A stretch of DNA of 64,000 nucleotides from assembly GCF_001667185.1 (NCBI RefSeq), contig NZ_LZIC01000097.1, positions 32,191 through 96,190 on the forward strand. Direction: 5' to 3'. Both the position numbers and the translations under genes were made by a program. The DNA is from Mycobacterium sp. 852002-50816_SCH5313054-b. Lineage in GTDB: Bacteria; Actinomycetota; Actinomycetes; Mycobacteriales; Mycobacteriaceae. The notes beneath the pieces were generated by a model that did no database searches, was not told the origin of the DNA, and saw only the letters and a list, made by a program, of their open reading frames with translations. Shown here piece by piece: positions 21,200 to 30,552 of the stretch. The number at the start of each line of letters is the position of its first letter. The stretch's first letter is position 1.

Positions 21200-21217
21200 A
21201 CAGGTTCCAGCCACCGA

Positions 21218-21604
21218 CTACCCGGTCGCTACCCGCTTGCTGCCGAACACGCGTTCCTGCATGGCGGTGTCGCCGAACGAGTGGGCCTTGACGACCTTGC
21301 CGTCGCGGAACTCGAACACATCGGCTTCGTCGGCGCTCTCGTCGCCGGCGGTGACTCGGGTGAGGACCATGACGACGTCACCGTCGGCCAGGTAGCGCTG
21401 TGTATCGACCTTGGTCGCCTTCTCCGACAGCCGCATGAACAGTTCGGTCAGCTCGTTTTTGCCCCGATACGTCCCGCCAATCATGCTGTCGCCGTTGATG
21501 GTCCACTCGGCCGAGTCGCTGAAGACATCCAACGCCGCTTCCAGGTCACCCGCGGTAAATGCCTCGTAGCCCTTCTTCGTCACCTCGATGTTGTCGTTCG
21601 ACAT
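21218..21604 (-). CDS. SnoaL/NTF2-like domain protein (internal start within a fused frame)
   Basis: A 128-aa SnoaL/NTF2-fold protein: NIEVTKKGYEAFTAGDLEAALDVFSDSAEWTINGDSMIGGTYRGKNELTELF, then VVMVLTRVTAGDESADEADVFEFRDGKVVKAHSF. Such cone-shaped proteins act as small hydrolases, isomerases or binding proteins, often with flavin monooxygenases. The ATG at 21604 follows a good ribosome binding site (AGAAGGGA), which argues for independent translation. However, the upstream monooxygenase frame has no stop before it and reads straight through, so it may also be made as a C-terminal domain. Confidence 0.8.
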   Translation of the reverse strand: MSNDNIEVTKKGYEAFTAGDLEAALDVFSDSAEWTINGDSMIGGTYRGKNELTELFMRLSEKATKVDTQRYLADGDVVMVLTRVTAGDESADEADVFEFRDGKVVKAHSFGDTAMQERVFGSKRVATG

Positions 21605-22999
21605 CTGAATTCCCTTCTCTTCCTTGTGGTTAACTTCGGCCTCGGCTGTCAGGCTGCCGCAGGACCGGCGGCCCCGGGCTCGGGCGACGCGCCGCAGAAT
21701 CGACGGACGGAACAACCGGCCCGGCGGGTCGACCATCGCCGTGACCCGCATGAACTGCCCGGCGACCACCGGGTCGACCTCGACGGCGGTCAGCACCCGC
21801 TCCAGGAAGGCGTTGCTGATGCGCATCGACATCGGCCTGCGCCCTTGCACTTCGGGAAGGGCCAAGTCGGAACCCGCGGCGGTCTGCCAGGCCACCCGGA
21901 CGGTTTTCGCCGACGAGCGGAAGAAGCGTCGCGGCAGGCCACGATCCCCGCGGAGCAGGCAGTCGCGCAGCACCGTCGCCTCGATCGCGGCGATCGTCAT
22001 CCCCTGCCCGTAGATGGGATTGAAGCTGCACACCGCGTCACCGACCACCAGCAGGCCATCGGGCGTGCGCCGCATCTTGTCGTAACGCCGCCAGCGGTTC
22101 GAGGGCACGCGATGGTGTACCACCCCGCCCAGCGGTTCGGCCGCGCGCAGCGCGTCCAACACGTGTGCAGGCACGAAATCCTCGGCGTATTCGATCATTT
22201 CGGCGGTCTCACCCGGCGGCTGCAGCCCGGCCATGGCTCCGACACCGAACATCCAGGTGTCGTTTTCGTTTCTGATCAAGCCGAACATCTTGGGCCGCCC
22301 GGGCTCGGGGAAAAGGGCGATCATGTGTTGGCGGATCGCGCCGGGCTCCAGGCGCAGCAGCTGACACGCGTAGGCGAGCTGCACCGTCACCTCGTCCTCC
22401 CGCGGACGGCCGTAGCCGAGTTCCTCCAAGAAGACCGGCATCCGAGACCCCCGGCCGGTCGCGTCGACCACGAGGTCGGCGGGAAGCGCCTTGCCCCGCT
22501 CCAGGACGCGGTCCACGACCCTGGCCCCGATGACGCGGTCGCGGGTCGGCGTGGTGATCAGGCCGACCACGTCGTGGCATTCGAGGAACGTGATGTTGGG
22601 AAACGACTTCACCCGCCGGCGCACGTTCCATTCCAGCAGCGGCCGGCTCGGGAAGAGAACCACGGGCGGATTCGGCGCCCTGCCGGATCGCGGGGTGGTG
22701 TGCCCCCCGACCGATATCGACACCTTCGAAAAGTCGCCGTCATCCCAGATGCCGGCGCCATTGGCGGTGAGTTCGTCCACGAATCCGGGGAACAGTTCGT
22801 CGAGAACCTGCGTGCCGCGCGCGGCGAGGGCGTGGATCAGCCTGCCCTGCGGAACGCCGCGGCGGTTGATGGGATGGAGGGGCAGGATGTCTCGCTCGAT
22901 CACCGTGACCCGGTCGTAGAAGTCGGCGAGCACCCGGGCGGCCAACAGGCCGCCCATGCTTGCTCCCAGCACCACCGCATGACCACCGCGCTGTTCCAT
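21218..22999 (-). CDS. FAD-dependent monooxygenase, in frame with a C-terminal NTF2 domain
   Basis: One open frame of 593 codons. Residues 1-~440 are a UbiH/PHBH-type FAD monooxygenase: VVLGASMGGLLAARVL (FAD loop), RPLLEWNVRRRVKSFPNITFLE, DLVVDATGRGSRMP and LLVVGDAVCSFNPIYGQGMTIAAIEA with the FAD-ribityl-binding GD motif. A ~27-residue Arg-rich linker that looks like translated spacer follows, ending in HKEEKGIQ, and the NTF2 domain starts at residue 466. Either the stop of the oxidoreductase has been lost or the fusion is real. An AGGAG site precedes the ATG at 22999. Confidence 0.82.
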   Translation of the reverse strand: MEQRGGHAVVLGASMGGLLAARVLADFYDRVTVIERDILPLHPINRRGVPQGRLIHALAARGTQVLDELFPGFVDELTANGAGIWDDGDFSKVSISVGGHTTPRSGRAPNPPVVLFPSRPLLEWNVRRRVKSFPNITFLECHDVVGLITTPTRDRVIGARVVDRVLERGKALPADLVVDATGRGSRMPVFLEELGYGRPREDEVTVQLAYACQLLRLEPGAIRQHMIALFPEPGRPKMFGLIRNENDTWMFGVGAMAGLQPPGETAEMIEYAEDFVPAHVLDALRAAEPLGGVVHHRVPSNRWRRYDKMRRTPDGLLVVGDAVCSFNPIYGQGMTIAAIEATVLRDCLLRGDRGLPRRFFRSSAKTVRVAWQTAAGSDLALPEVQGRRPMSMRISNAFLERVLTAVEVDPVVAGQFMRVTAMVDPPGRLFRPSILRRVARARGRRSCGSLTAEAEVNHKEEKGIQMSNDNIEVTKKGYEAFTAGDLEAALDVFSDSAEWTINGDSMIGGTYRGKNELTELFMRLSEKATKVDTQRYLADGDVVMVLTRVTAGDESADEADVFEFRDGKVVKAHSFGDTAMQERVFGSKRVATG

Positions 23000-23126
23000 T
23001 CCACGCTCCTGACCTGGACGAAATGGGGCAATCGCAGTGTCCGGCCCGGCGTTGCCGGGCGGCTAGCGTAGTCGGCTACTCAACTGTCGCGGCCGGCCCC
23101 TTGCCCGGCGGTCGTACGGTGTGGTG

Positions 23127-24248
23127 ATGGCCCGAGACCGCGCCACCGACGCCTGCCCGGGTGCGCTGCAGGTGCATCAGGCCGCCGACGGCGCGCTCGT
23201 GCGGGTCCGGCTGCCCGGCGGCAGCGTTTCCGCCACCCAGCTGGCGACGTTGGCGGGCGTCGCGACCGAGTGCGGCTCGGGCACGCTCGAGCTGACCGCA
23301 CGGGGCAACGTGCAGGTGCGCGGCATCACCGACGTCACGGCCGTCGTGGAGGCGATCGCGGCCGCCGGGTTGTTGCCGTCGCCGACGCACGAGCGGGTCC
23401 GCAACATCGTCGCGTCACCGCTGTCCGGCCGGGTCGGCGGGGCCGCCGACGTGCGCGGGTGGGTGGACGAGCTGGACGCGGCGATTTGCGCCGAGCCCAG
23501 GCTCGCGGAGCTGGGCGGCCGGTTCTGGTTCAGCGTCGATGACGGCCGCGCCGACGTGTCCGGGCTGGGCGCCGACGTCGGCGTGCATGCGCTGGACGAC
23601 GGCGTCGCGCTGCTGGTGACCGGCCGGGACACCGGCGTCCGGCTGGACGTCGGCGACGTGGCGCAGGCACTGGTCGCGCTGGCCGTGCGGTTCGTCGAGA
23701 TCCGCGGAAAGGCTTGGCGCGTCAGCGAATTGGCCGATCTTGCCGACTTGCTGCCCGATGCGGACCTCAGCGCCGCACCGTTCCCGCCCGTCACGAAGGG
23801 CCCGGTGGGGTGGATCAACCAGCACGACGGCCGGGTGACGCTGGGCGCAGCGGTGCCACTGGGCGTGCTGCGCGCGCGGGTCGCGGAGTTTCTGGCCGCG
23901 CTCGAGGCCCCGCTGGTGGTCACGCCGTGGCGCTCGGTGCTGGTGTGCGATCTCAGCGAAGAGGTCGCGGACACCGCGCTGCGGGTGCTGGCGCCGTTGG
24001 GGCTGGTCTTCGACGAGAACTCCCCCTGGCTGAGTGTCAGCGCCTGCACCGGCAGCCCGGGGTGCGCGCACTCGACGGCCGACGTGCGGGCGGACGCCGC
24101 GCTGTCGCTGCAGGCGCCGGACGCGGCTCCCGGCGAGCACCGTCATTTCGTCGGCTGCGAGCGGGCGTGCGGCAGCCCGCCGGCCGGTCAGGTGCTGGTC
24201 GCCACCGGGCAGGGCTACCGACTGCTTCGCGACCAGCCCTTAAGGTGA
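23127..24248 (+). CDS. cobG: Precorrin-3B synthase CobG
   Basis: A 373-aa protein with two sulfite/nitrite-reductase ferredoxin-like halves. The first includes LVRVRLPGGSVSATQLATLAGVATECGSGTLELTARGNVQVRG, and the [4Fe-4S] cysteines are in SACTGSPGCAHS and VGCERACGSPPAG. CobG hydroxylates precorrin-3A and forms the gamma-lactone, the oxygen-dependent step that defines the aerobic pathway. The ATG at 23127 is chosen; two GTG codons directly before it are alternatives. cobH starts 4 bases after the stop. Confidence 0.93.
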   Translation: MARDRATDACPGALQVHQAADGALVRVRLPGGSVSATQLATLAGVATECGSGTLELTARGNVQVRGITDVTAVVEAIAAAGLLPSPTHERVRNIVASPLSGRVGGAADVRGWVDELDAAICAEPRLAELGGRFWFSVDDGRADVSGLGADVGVHALDDGVALLVTGRDTGVRLDVGDVAQALVALAVRFVEIRGKAWRVSELADLADLLPDADLSAAPFPPVTKGPVGWINQHDGRVTLGAAVPLGVLRARVAEFLAALEAPLVVTPWRSVLVCDLSEEVADTALRVLAPLGLVFDENSPWLSVSACTGSPGCAHSTADVRADAALSLQAPDAAPGEHRHFVGCERACGSPPAGQVLVATGQGYRLLRDQPLR

Positions 24249-24252
24249 GCGG

Positions 24253-24879
24253 GTGCTCGACTACATCCGCGACGCGGCCGAGATCTACCGGCAGTCGTTC
24301 GCGGCCATCCGCGCCGAAGCCGACCTGGCGAGATTTCCGGACGACGTCGCGCGGGTGGTGGTCCGGTTGATCCACACGTGCGGGCAGGTCGACGTCGCCG
24401 ACCACGTCGCCTACACCGACGGCGTCGTCGCGCGGGCCGGCGCCGCGTTGCACGGCGGCGCCCCGGTGCTGTGCGATTCATCGATGGTGGCCGCCGGCAT
24501 CACCACCGCCCGGCTGCCCGCCGGCAATCAGGTCGTATCGCTGGTCGCCGATCCGCGCGCGGCCGACCTGGCCGCACGCCGGCGCACCACCCGTTCGGCG
24601 GCCGGCGTAGAGCTGTGGGCCGAGCAGCTGCCGGGCGCGGTGCTGGCGATCGGCAACGCCCCCACCGCACTGTTCCGGCTGTTGGAGCTGATCGACGAGG
24701 GCGTATCCGCGCCGGCTGCCGTGCTCGGCGGGCCGGTCGGGTTCGTCGGGTCGGCGCAGTCCAAGCAGGAACTGATCGACCGTCCGCGCGGGATGTCCTA
24801 TCTGGTGGTGCGGGGCCGCCGCGGCGGTAGCGCGATGGCCGCGGCCGCGGTCAACGCGATCGCGAGCGACGCCGAATGA
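24253..24879 (+). CDS. cobH: Precorrin-8X methylmutase CobH
   Basis: A 208-aa CobH that moves the C11 methyl group of precorrin-8X to C12, giving hydrogenobyrinic acid. The catalytic histidine is in VVRLIHTCGQVDVADHV, and VLCDSSMVAAGI and LGGPVGFVGSAQSKQEL are family signatures. It starts with GTG and its end overlaps cobIJ by 4 bases (ATGA), as in an operon with cobG. Confidence 0.95.
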   Translation: MLDYIRDAAEIYRQSFAAIRAEADLARFPDDVARVVVRLIHTCGQVDVADHVAYTDGVVARAGAALHGGAPVLCDSSMVAAGITTARLPAGNQVVSLVADPRAADLAARRRTTRSAAGVELWAEQLPGAVLAIGNAPTALFRLLELIDEGVSAPAAVLGGPVGFVGSAQSKQELIDRPRGMSYLVVRGRRGGSAMAAAAVNAIASDAE

Positions 24880-26357
24880 GCGCGCGGGGCACCCTATGGG
24901 GCGTCGGGTTGGGGCCCGGCGACCCGGAGTTGGTGACGGTCAAGGCCGCCCGGCTGATCGGCGAGGCCGACGTGGTGGCCTACCACAGCGCCCGGCACGG
25001 CCGCAGCATCGCCCGAGGAATCGCCGAACCCTACCTGCGGCCCGGTCAGATCGAGGAACATCTGGTCTATCCGGTGACCACCGAGGCGACCGACCATCCC
25101 GGCGGCTACGCGGGCGCGCTCGAGGACTTCTACGCCGAGGCGACGCGGCGCATCGCCGCGCACCTCGACGCCGGTCGCGACGTCGCGCTGCTGGCCGAGG
25201 GCGACCCGCTGTTCTACAGCTCCTACATGCACCTGCACACCCGGCTGACGGAGCGCTTCGACGCGGTCATCGTCCCGGGCGTCACGTCGGTGAGCGCCGC
25301 CTCCGCGGCCATCGCCACGCCGCTGGTGGCCGGCGACGAGGTGCTGTCGGTGCTGCCGGGCACCCTGCCGGTGGCCGAGCTGACCCGCCGGCTCGCCGAC
25401 GCCGACGCCGCGGTCGTGCTGAAGCTGGGCCGCTCCTATCCGGCTGTGCGCGAAGCCCTTTCGGCGACGGGGCAGCTGGACGACGCGTTCTACGTCGAGC
25501 GGGCCAGCACGTCCGGGCAGCGGATACTGCCCGCCGCGGAGGTCGACGAGACCGACGTGCCGTACTTTTCGCTGGCCATGCTTCCCGGTGGCCGTCGGGG
25601 GCACCGGGATAACCAGCGGGCGGGCACCGTCGCCGTCGTCGGCCTGGGGCCGGGCGACAACGACTGGATGACGCCGCAGAGCCGGCGCGAGCTGGCCGCC
25701 GCGACCGACCTGATCGGCTACGGCGGTTACCTGGATCGCGTCCCGGTCCGCGAGGGGCAACGGCGCCACCCGAGCGACAACACCGACGAACCCGCGCGTG
25801 CGCGGCTGGCCTGCGCGCTGGCCGAGCAGGGCTGCACCGTCGCGGTGGTGTCGTCGGGCGACCCCGGGGTGTTCGCGATGGCGACCGCGGTGCTGGAGGA
25901 GGCCAAACAGTGGCCTGGAGTGCGGATCCGGGTGGTTCCGGCGATGACGGCCGCGCAGGCCGTCGCCAGCCGGGTCGGCGCGCCGCTGGGACACGACTAC
26001 GCGGTGATCTCGCTGTCCGACCGGCTCAAGCCCTGGGAGGTGATCTCCGCGCGCCTGGCCGCCGCGGCCGCCGCCGATCTGGTGCTGGCCATCTACAACC
26101 CGGCTTCCAAGGCGCGGACCTGGCAGGTCGGCGCGATGCGCGACGTGCTGATGGCCCACCGCGAGCCGGGTACGCCGGTGGTGATCGGCCGCGACGTGTC
26201 CGGGCCAGAGGAAGATGTGCGAGTGGTGCGGCTGGCCGATCTCAACCCGGCCGAGGTCGACATGCGCTGCCTGCTGATCGTCGGCTCGTCGCAAACCCAG
26301 TGGTACGCGGACGATCTCGGTGACCGGGTGTTCACCCCTCGGCGTTATCCGGGGTGA
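24876..26357 (+). CDS. cobIJ: Bifunctional precorrin-2 C20- / precorrin-3B C17-methyltransferase CobIJ
   Basis: A 493-aa fusion of two SAM-dependent uroporphyrinogen-III-type methyltransferases. The first, residues ~1-240, opens GTLWGVGLGPGDPELVTVKAARLI and has LLAEGDPLFYSSYMHLHTRL (CobI). The second begins at TVAVVGLGPGDNDWMTPQSRREL with VAVVSSGDPGVFAMATAV and AIYNPASKART (CobJ). The fused form is the normal mycobacterial arrangement. Its stop is 4 bases from the stop of the convergent flavodoxin-like gene. Confidence 0.95.
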   Translation: MSARGTLWGVGLGPGDPELVTVKAARLIGEADVVAYHSARHGRSIARGIAEPYLRPGQIEEHLVYPVTTEATDHPGGYAGALEDFYAEATRRIAAHLDAGRDVALLAEGDPLFYSSYMHLHTRLTERFDAVIVPGVTSVSAASAAIATPLVAGDEVLSVLPGTLPVAELTRRLADADAAVVLKLGRSYPAVREALSATGQLDDAFYVERASTSGQRILPAAEVDETDVPYFSLAMLPGGRRGHRDNQRAGTVAVVGLGPGDNDWMTPQSRRELAAATDLIGYGGYLDRVPVREGQRRHPSDNTDEPARARLACALAEQGCTVAVVSSGDPGVFAMATAVLEEAKQWPGVRIRVVPAMTAAQAVASRVGAPLGHDYAVISLSDRLKPWEVISARLAAAAAADLVLAIYNPASKARTWQVGAMRDVLMAHREPGTPVVIGRDVSGPEEDVRVVRLADLNPAEVDMRCLLIVGSSQTQWYADDLGDRVFTPRRYPG

Positions 26358-26361
26358 CCTC

Positions 26362-26988
26362 TCACTCGTACGGCGGATAGGGGCTCTGCCGTAGCGCAGC
26401 GGCGAGGTGCACAGCATTACGGGCGGCGGATTCGGTGGTGGTCGCGACCACTTCCGGCACGTCATCGAGGTCGCTGAAATCCCCGCCCTGCATTGCCTCG
26501 CCGTTCCAATACGTGCAGCCCTGCGCCGGAATGGAGAATCCGATGTCATTGAGGGCTTGGAAAAGGTCGGCGACGATCTTGTGCGCGCCATCCTCGTTGC
26601 CCACGACCGCGGCCAGCGCGACCTTGCCGACCATCGTGGGCCGGCCGGCGTCGTCCTTTTCGGAGATCTCGGCATCCAGTCGCTCCAGGACGCGCTGGGC
26701 GACGCTGGACATGTGGCCCACCCACGTCGGCGTGGAGACCACGACGATGTCGGAAGCCCGGACCTTTTCGAGGAGCTGCGGCCACTCGTCGCCCGGCCCC
26801 ATGTCGGATTCCGTTCCGGGCAGGAGGTTCAAGTCGACACAGCGGACCTTCTCGCCATCGGCGCCGGCTTTGCGCAGCTGCTCGAGCACCTTGTCGGCCA
26901 TCAGCTCGCTGCTCGAGGTCGCGGGACTCTTCTTCAACGTGCAGATAAGCGCAACGGCGCGCAGCCGTTGCTGTGTTGCCGTAGTCAT
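26362..26988 (-). CDS. NAD(P)H-dependent FMN reductase/flavodoxin-like protein
   Basis: A 208-aa flavodoxin-fold protein. LRAVALICTLKKSPATSSSELMADKVLEQL is the FMN phosphate-binding loop, DIVVVSTPTWVGHMSSVAQRVLERLD the isoalloxazine-binding PTWxG loop, and GNEDGAHKIVADLFQALNDIGF the third conserved stretch. Typical members are NADPH:FMN or quinone reductases. The ATG at 26988 is chosen because it opens the fold; a longer frame lacks a good start. It is co-directional with mmpL, 43 bases downstream of the mmpL stop. Confidence 0.87.
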   Translation of the reverse strand: MTTATQQRLRAVALICTLKKSPATSSSELMADKVLEQLRKAGADGEKVRCVDLNLLPGTESDMGPGDEWPQLLEKVRASDIVVVSTPTWVGHMSSVAQRVLERLDAEISEKDDAGRPTMVGKVALAAVVGNEDGAHKIVADLFQALNDIGFSIPAQGCTYWNGEAMQGGDFSDLDDVPEVVATTTESAARNAVHLAAALRQSPYPPYE

Positions 26989-27031
26989 GGTGGCCGAAGT
27001 ACCCGCATGCCGCGTCGGCAAACGGTGCCGC

Positions 27032-29974
27032 TTACTTCGGCGACCCGCGACCCCCGTTGCTGCCCACCATTGACGGAACCGGCGTGGTGATCCGGGCGGT
27101 ATCGGCTTCCTCGCCCAGCAGCAGTGAGCGCACCAACCTACGCGGTCCGAACGGCCGAAGCATGGAGCTTGCCGGGCGCGGCCGCACCCGGATCGGCCAC
27201 CAGAACCAGCGCCCCAGCAGCGCGGCGATCGACGGCGTCATCAAGGAGCGCACGACGAGGGTATCGAACAGCAGGCCGAGCCCAATCGTGGTGCCGGCCT
27301 GCCCAATCGAGCGCAGGTCGCTCGCGGCCATCGACATCATGGTGAAGGCGAACACCAGCCCCGCCGCCGTGACGACACCGCCGGTCTCCCCCATCGAGCG
27401 GATGATGCCGGTCCGAAGCCCCGCCCCGATCTCCTCCTTGAACCGTGATACCAGCAGCAGGTTGTAGTCCGATCCCACGGCCAGCAGGATGATCAATCCG
27501 AACACCGGCGCGATCCAGTTCAGTTCCAGACCGAAGAGGTGCTGCCACACCAGCACCGACAACCCGAACGCGGCGCCCAGCGACAGCAGCACCGTCCCGA
27601 CGATCACCAGGGAAGCGACCAGCGCTCGTGTGATGATCACCATGACAGCGAAAATCAGTGTCAGGGCGGCGATCCCGACGATCAGCAAGTCGTATTGCGA
27701 GCCGGCCTGGATATCGCGGTAGATCGCCGCCGTCCCGGTAAGGTAGAACTTGGCGCCGGTGAGCGTCGTTCCCTTCACGGCTTGGTGCGCGGCGTTCAGC
27801 GCGGGCTTGACCGCGGCGATGCCCGCCGGAGTCGCCGGGTCCGCGTCGTGGGTGATGATGAAGCGCCCGGCCTTGCCGTCCGGTGAGAGGAAGAGTTTCA
27901 GACCACGCTGAAAGTCGGCATTCTGGAACGCTTCCGGGGGCAGGTAGAAGTAGTCACCACTCCTGGAGGCGTCGAAGGCCTGACCCATCGCGCTCGCTGT
28001 ATCGGTCATCTGGGCCATCTGCGTCACCAGACCCGAGAAGCTGCTGTGCATCGTGAGCAGGGTGCCCTGCATGGACTTGGCGACGGCGATCATCGGCGGG
28101 AACTGGGCCATCATCTGGGGCATGATCGCGTCGACGTTGTTCATGTCCTTGATCAGCGTGCTCATGTTCGCGCTGAACTTGTCCACGCCGTCGATCGCCT
28201 CGAAAACCGACCTCGAGGCCCAGCAGACCGGGATGTTGAAACAGTGTGGTTCCCAATACAAGTAGCTGCGGAACGGCCTCGCGAAATCGTCGAAGTCCGC
28301 CAAGTGGTCCCGCATCTCGTTCAGCGTGGATTGCGTGTCGCCCATGTCGCCGACCATGCGATGAGTCGCGCTGCTCATCTGTCCGAGCAAGCCCTGCATT
28401 CGCTCCATCGAGCCGACCATGGCACCCAGATCGTCGCTCATCGTGAGCATGTCGGCCGTGCGATCCTTCATGAACTGGAGGTTCTGCTGGATGGGAATCG
28501 ATTGGGCACTGATCTGGAACGGTATCGACGTGTGCTCGATCGGTCCGCCCAACGGCCGGGTGATGCTCTGCACCATCGCGATTCCCGGCGACCGAAAGAC
28601 GTCCTTGGCGAGCCGGTCGAGAATGATCATGTCGCCGCTGTTGCGCATGTCGTGATCGCTCTCGATCATCAGGATGTCGGGATTCATCGTCGCGGCGCTG
28701 AAATGGCGCTCCGCTGCCGCGTATCCGACATTCGACGGCACGTTGGCGGGTGTGTAGTAGCGGTCGTTGTAGCTGATCTTCATGCTGGGCATGACGAGGA
28801 TGCCGACGATGGCGATGGCCAGCGAGGCCGCGAACACCGCTCCGGGCCAGCGCACGGTGGCGGTGCCGATGCGTCGCCACCCGCGCGTCTTGATCATCCG
28901 CCTCGGGTCGAGCAAACCGAACCGGGTGGCCACCGCGACAACGGCCGGCGCCGCGGTCATCGCTCCCGCGACGACGACGAGCAGCCCCAGGGCGGACGGG
29001 ATGCCCAGCGCCTTGAAATACGACAGCCGTGCCAGATGCAGGCAGAAGGTAGCTCCGGCGATGGTCAACCCCGAGCCCAGGATGATGTGCGAGGTCCCGC
29101 GGAACATCGTGTACCAGGCCGCTTCTCGATCCTGACCTGCCTGGCGCGCCTCCTGGTACCGACCGATGAGAAAGATCGCGTAATCGGTTCCCGCCGCGAT
29201 CGCCAGCGACGACAGCATGGCGACGACGAACGTGGAGAACCCCAGCAGCTCGTTGTTTCCGAGCAGCGCGACCAGCCCCCTGGCCGTGCCCATCTCGAAA
29301 CCGACCATGACGAGAACCAGGAGCACCGTGCTGATGGAACGGTAGGCGATGAACAGCATGATCATGATGACCACGCCCGTCACGCCCATCATCTTGAACA
29401 TGCTCTTGTCGGCGGCTTCGTTCATGTCCGTCGTCAGCGGTGCCGGACCCGTGACGTAGACCTTGAGCCCCTTGGGGGGGTCCGACTTGTCGACGATCTT
29501 GCGCACCGCGTCCACGGACTGGTTGCCTAGCGTGCTGCCCTGGTCGCCGGCCAGGTTGAGTTGGACGTAAGCGGCTTTGCCGTCGCGGCTTTGGACGCCG
29601 GCGGCGGTGAGCGGGTCTCCCCACACGTTCTGCACGTGCTGCACGTGCTTCGGATCGGCCTGCAGCTTCTGGACCAAGCCGTCGTAATAGCGGTCCGCCC
29701 CGTCGCCGAGTTGTTGCTCGCTCTCGAGGACGATCATCGCGATGCTGTCGGAGTCCGACTCGTGGAAAGTCGCGCCGATGCGCTTGGCCGCGATCATCGC
29801 GGGCGCGTCCTGGGGCGACATGGTGACCGCGTGCTTGCGTGCGACCGATTCGATCGGCGGCACAAGCACATTCAGCGCGACGGTCAAGAGCAGCCATCCG
29901 ATGATGATGGGCCATGCGAACCTTTCGACGAAGCGCATGAATCTCGGTCGGGCGTCGTTATCGGCGGCGTTCAT
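27032..29974 (-). CDS. MmpL family RND transporter (MmpL4/5-like)
   Basis: A 980-aa RND-type lipid/siderophore exporter with 12 expected membrane helices, one near residue 15-35 and two blocks of five to six. Between helix 7 and 8 lies a long Met-rich coiled coil (LQFMKDRTADML..., MERMQGLLGQMSSATHRMVGDM) with EPHCFNIPVCWASRS, a hallmark of the MmpL4/MmpL5 type that exports carboxymycobactin and drugs in M. tuberculosis. It overlaps the mmpS end by 4 bases. The length agrees with MmpL4/5. A different cargo cannot be excluded, given the copper-type operator upstream of the pair. Confidence 0.9.
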   Translation of the reverse strand: MNAADNDARPRFMRFVERFAWPIIIGWLLLTVALNVLVPPIESVARKHAVTMSPQDAPAMIAAKRIGATFHESDSDSIAMIVLESEQQLGDGADRYYDGLVQKLQADPKHVQHVQNVWGDPLTAAGVQSRDGKAAYVQLNLAGDQGSTLGNQSVDAVRKIVDKSDPPKGLKVYVTGPAPLTTDMNEAADKSMFKMMGVTGVVIMIMLFIAYRSISTVLLVLVMVGFEMGTARGLVALLGNNELLGFSTFVVAMLSSLAIAAGTDYAIFLIGRYQEARQAGQDREAAWYTMFRGTSHIILGSGLTIAGATFCLHLARLSYFKALGIPSALGLLVVVAGAMTAAPAVVAVATRFGLLDPRRMIKTRGWRRIGTATVRWPGAVFAASLAIAIVGILVMPSMKISYNDRYYTPANVPSNVGYAAAERHFSAATMNPDILMIESDHDMRNSGDMIILDRLAKDVFRSPGIAMVQSITRPLGGPIEHTSIPFQISAQSIPIQQNLQFMKDRTADMLTMSDDLGAMVGSMERMQGLLGQMSSATHRMVGDMGDTQSTLNEMRDHLADFDDFARPFRSYLYWEPHCFNIPVCWASRSVFEAIDGVDKFSANMSTLIKDMNNVDAIMPQMMAQFPPMIAVAKSMQGTLLTMHSSFSGLVTQMAQMTDTASAMGQAFDASRSGDYFYLPPEAFQNADFQRGLKLFLSPDGKAGRFIITHDADPATPAGIAAVKPALNAAHQAVKGTTLTGAKFYLTGTAAIYRDIQAGSQYDLLIVGIAALTLIFAVMVIITRALVASLVIVGTVLLSLGAAFGLSVLVWQHLFGLELNWIAPVFGLIILLAVGSDYNLLLVSRFKEEIGAGLRTGIIRSMGETGGVVTAAGLVFAFTMMSMAASDLRSIGQAGTTIGLGLLFDTLVVRSLMTPSIAALLGRWFWWPIRVRPRPASSMLRPFGPRRLVRSLLLGEEADTARITTPVPSMVGSNGGRGSPK

Positions 29975-30402
29975 GCGGCCTTCACCAGACAGGAAGTCTG
30001 CGCGTGATGGCCGGCCGAGGACCTCTCGTCCTTGAGCTCACCGTTGACGGTGATGCGGCACCCGATGCTGTCGCTATTGCCCTGCGCCACCACGCTGGCG
30101 ATCACGGCCGGCACCGTCGTCGTGATCGTGAAGGTCCAGGGCAGGCTGGTGAAGTTCGCCTGTTCCGGCTGGGCCTTCTTGTCCAGGTAGCTCACGCTTC
30201 CCGTCGTGTCGCCGGGCCCGTAAACCTCGTAGGTCACCCGCTTTACGTGCGACGGCTCGAGCGGTTCGGCGCTGCTACCGGTGGCGGTAAAGATCGCGTC
30301 GGAGCCGAAGACGCCGCGGAGTCGGGTGACGGCGATGGCACCGAGAATGACCGCCACCACGACGACGAGCGGCACCCAAGCCCGTTTGAGAAAAGTGACC
30401 AC
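29971..30402 (-). CDS. MmpS family membrane protein
   Basis: A 143-aa MmpS: one N-terminal membrane helix (FLKRAWVPLVVVVAVILGAIAVTRLRGVFG), then a beta-rich periplasmic domain with HVKRVTYEVYGPGDTTGSVSYLDKKAQPEQANF, two cysteines (IGCRITVNGELKDERSS, QTSCLVKAA) and the usual C-terminus. MmpS proteins are adaptors of the cognate MmpL. The GTG at 30402 follows a strong GAAAGGAGA ribosome binding site with 6 bases spacing, which excludes the longer frame. The end overlaps the mmpL start by 4 bases, forming an operon. Confidence 0.92.
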   Translation of the reverse strand: MVTFLKRAWVPLVVVVAVILGAIAVTRLRGVFGSDAIFTATGSSAEPLEPSHVKRVTYEVYGPGDTTGSVSYLDKKAQPEQANFTSLPWTFTITTTVPAVIASVVAQGNSDSIGCRITVNGELKDERSSAGHHAQTSCLVKAA

Positions 30403-30552
30403 CGGTGTCTCCTTTCCCTCGTGACCTGGTCGTCCCGTACGGAGTCTCAGCCCGCGCCGAAGCGGCCAATAGGGCCATTCGGCCTGCAAAATGATGGTCG
30501 GCAGACACAAATCGCACTTCATCGCGGGAACTAGGCTCCGCTCATGTATACC

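Noticed and set aside
23000..23126. Hairpins in the cobG upstream gap
   Set aside because: GCCCGGC/GCCGGGC and a small AGTAGCC...GGCTACT stem are short and could be chance in GC-rich sequence.
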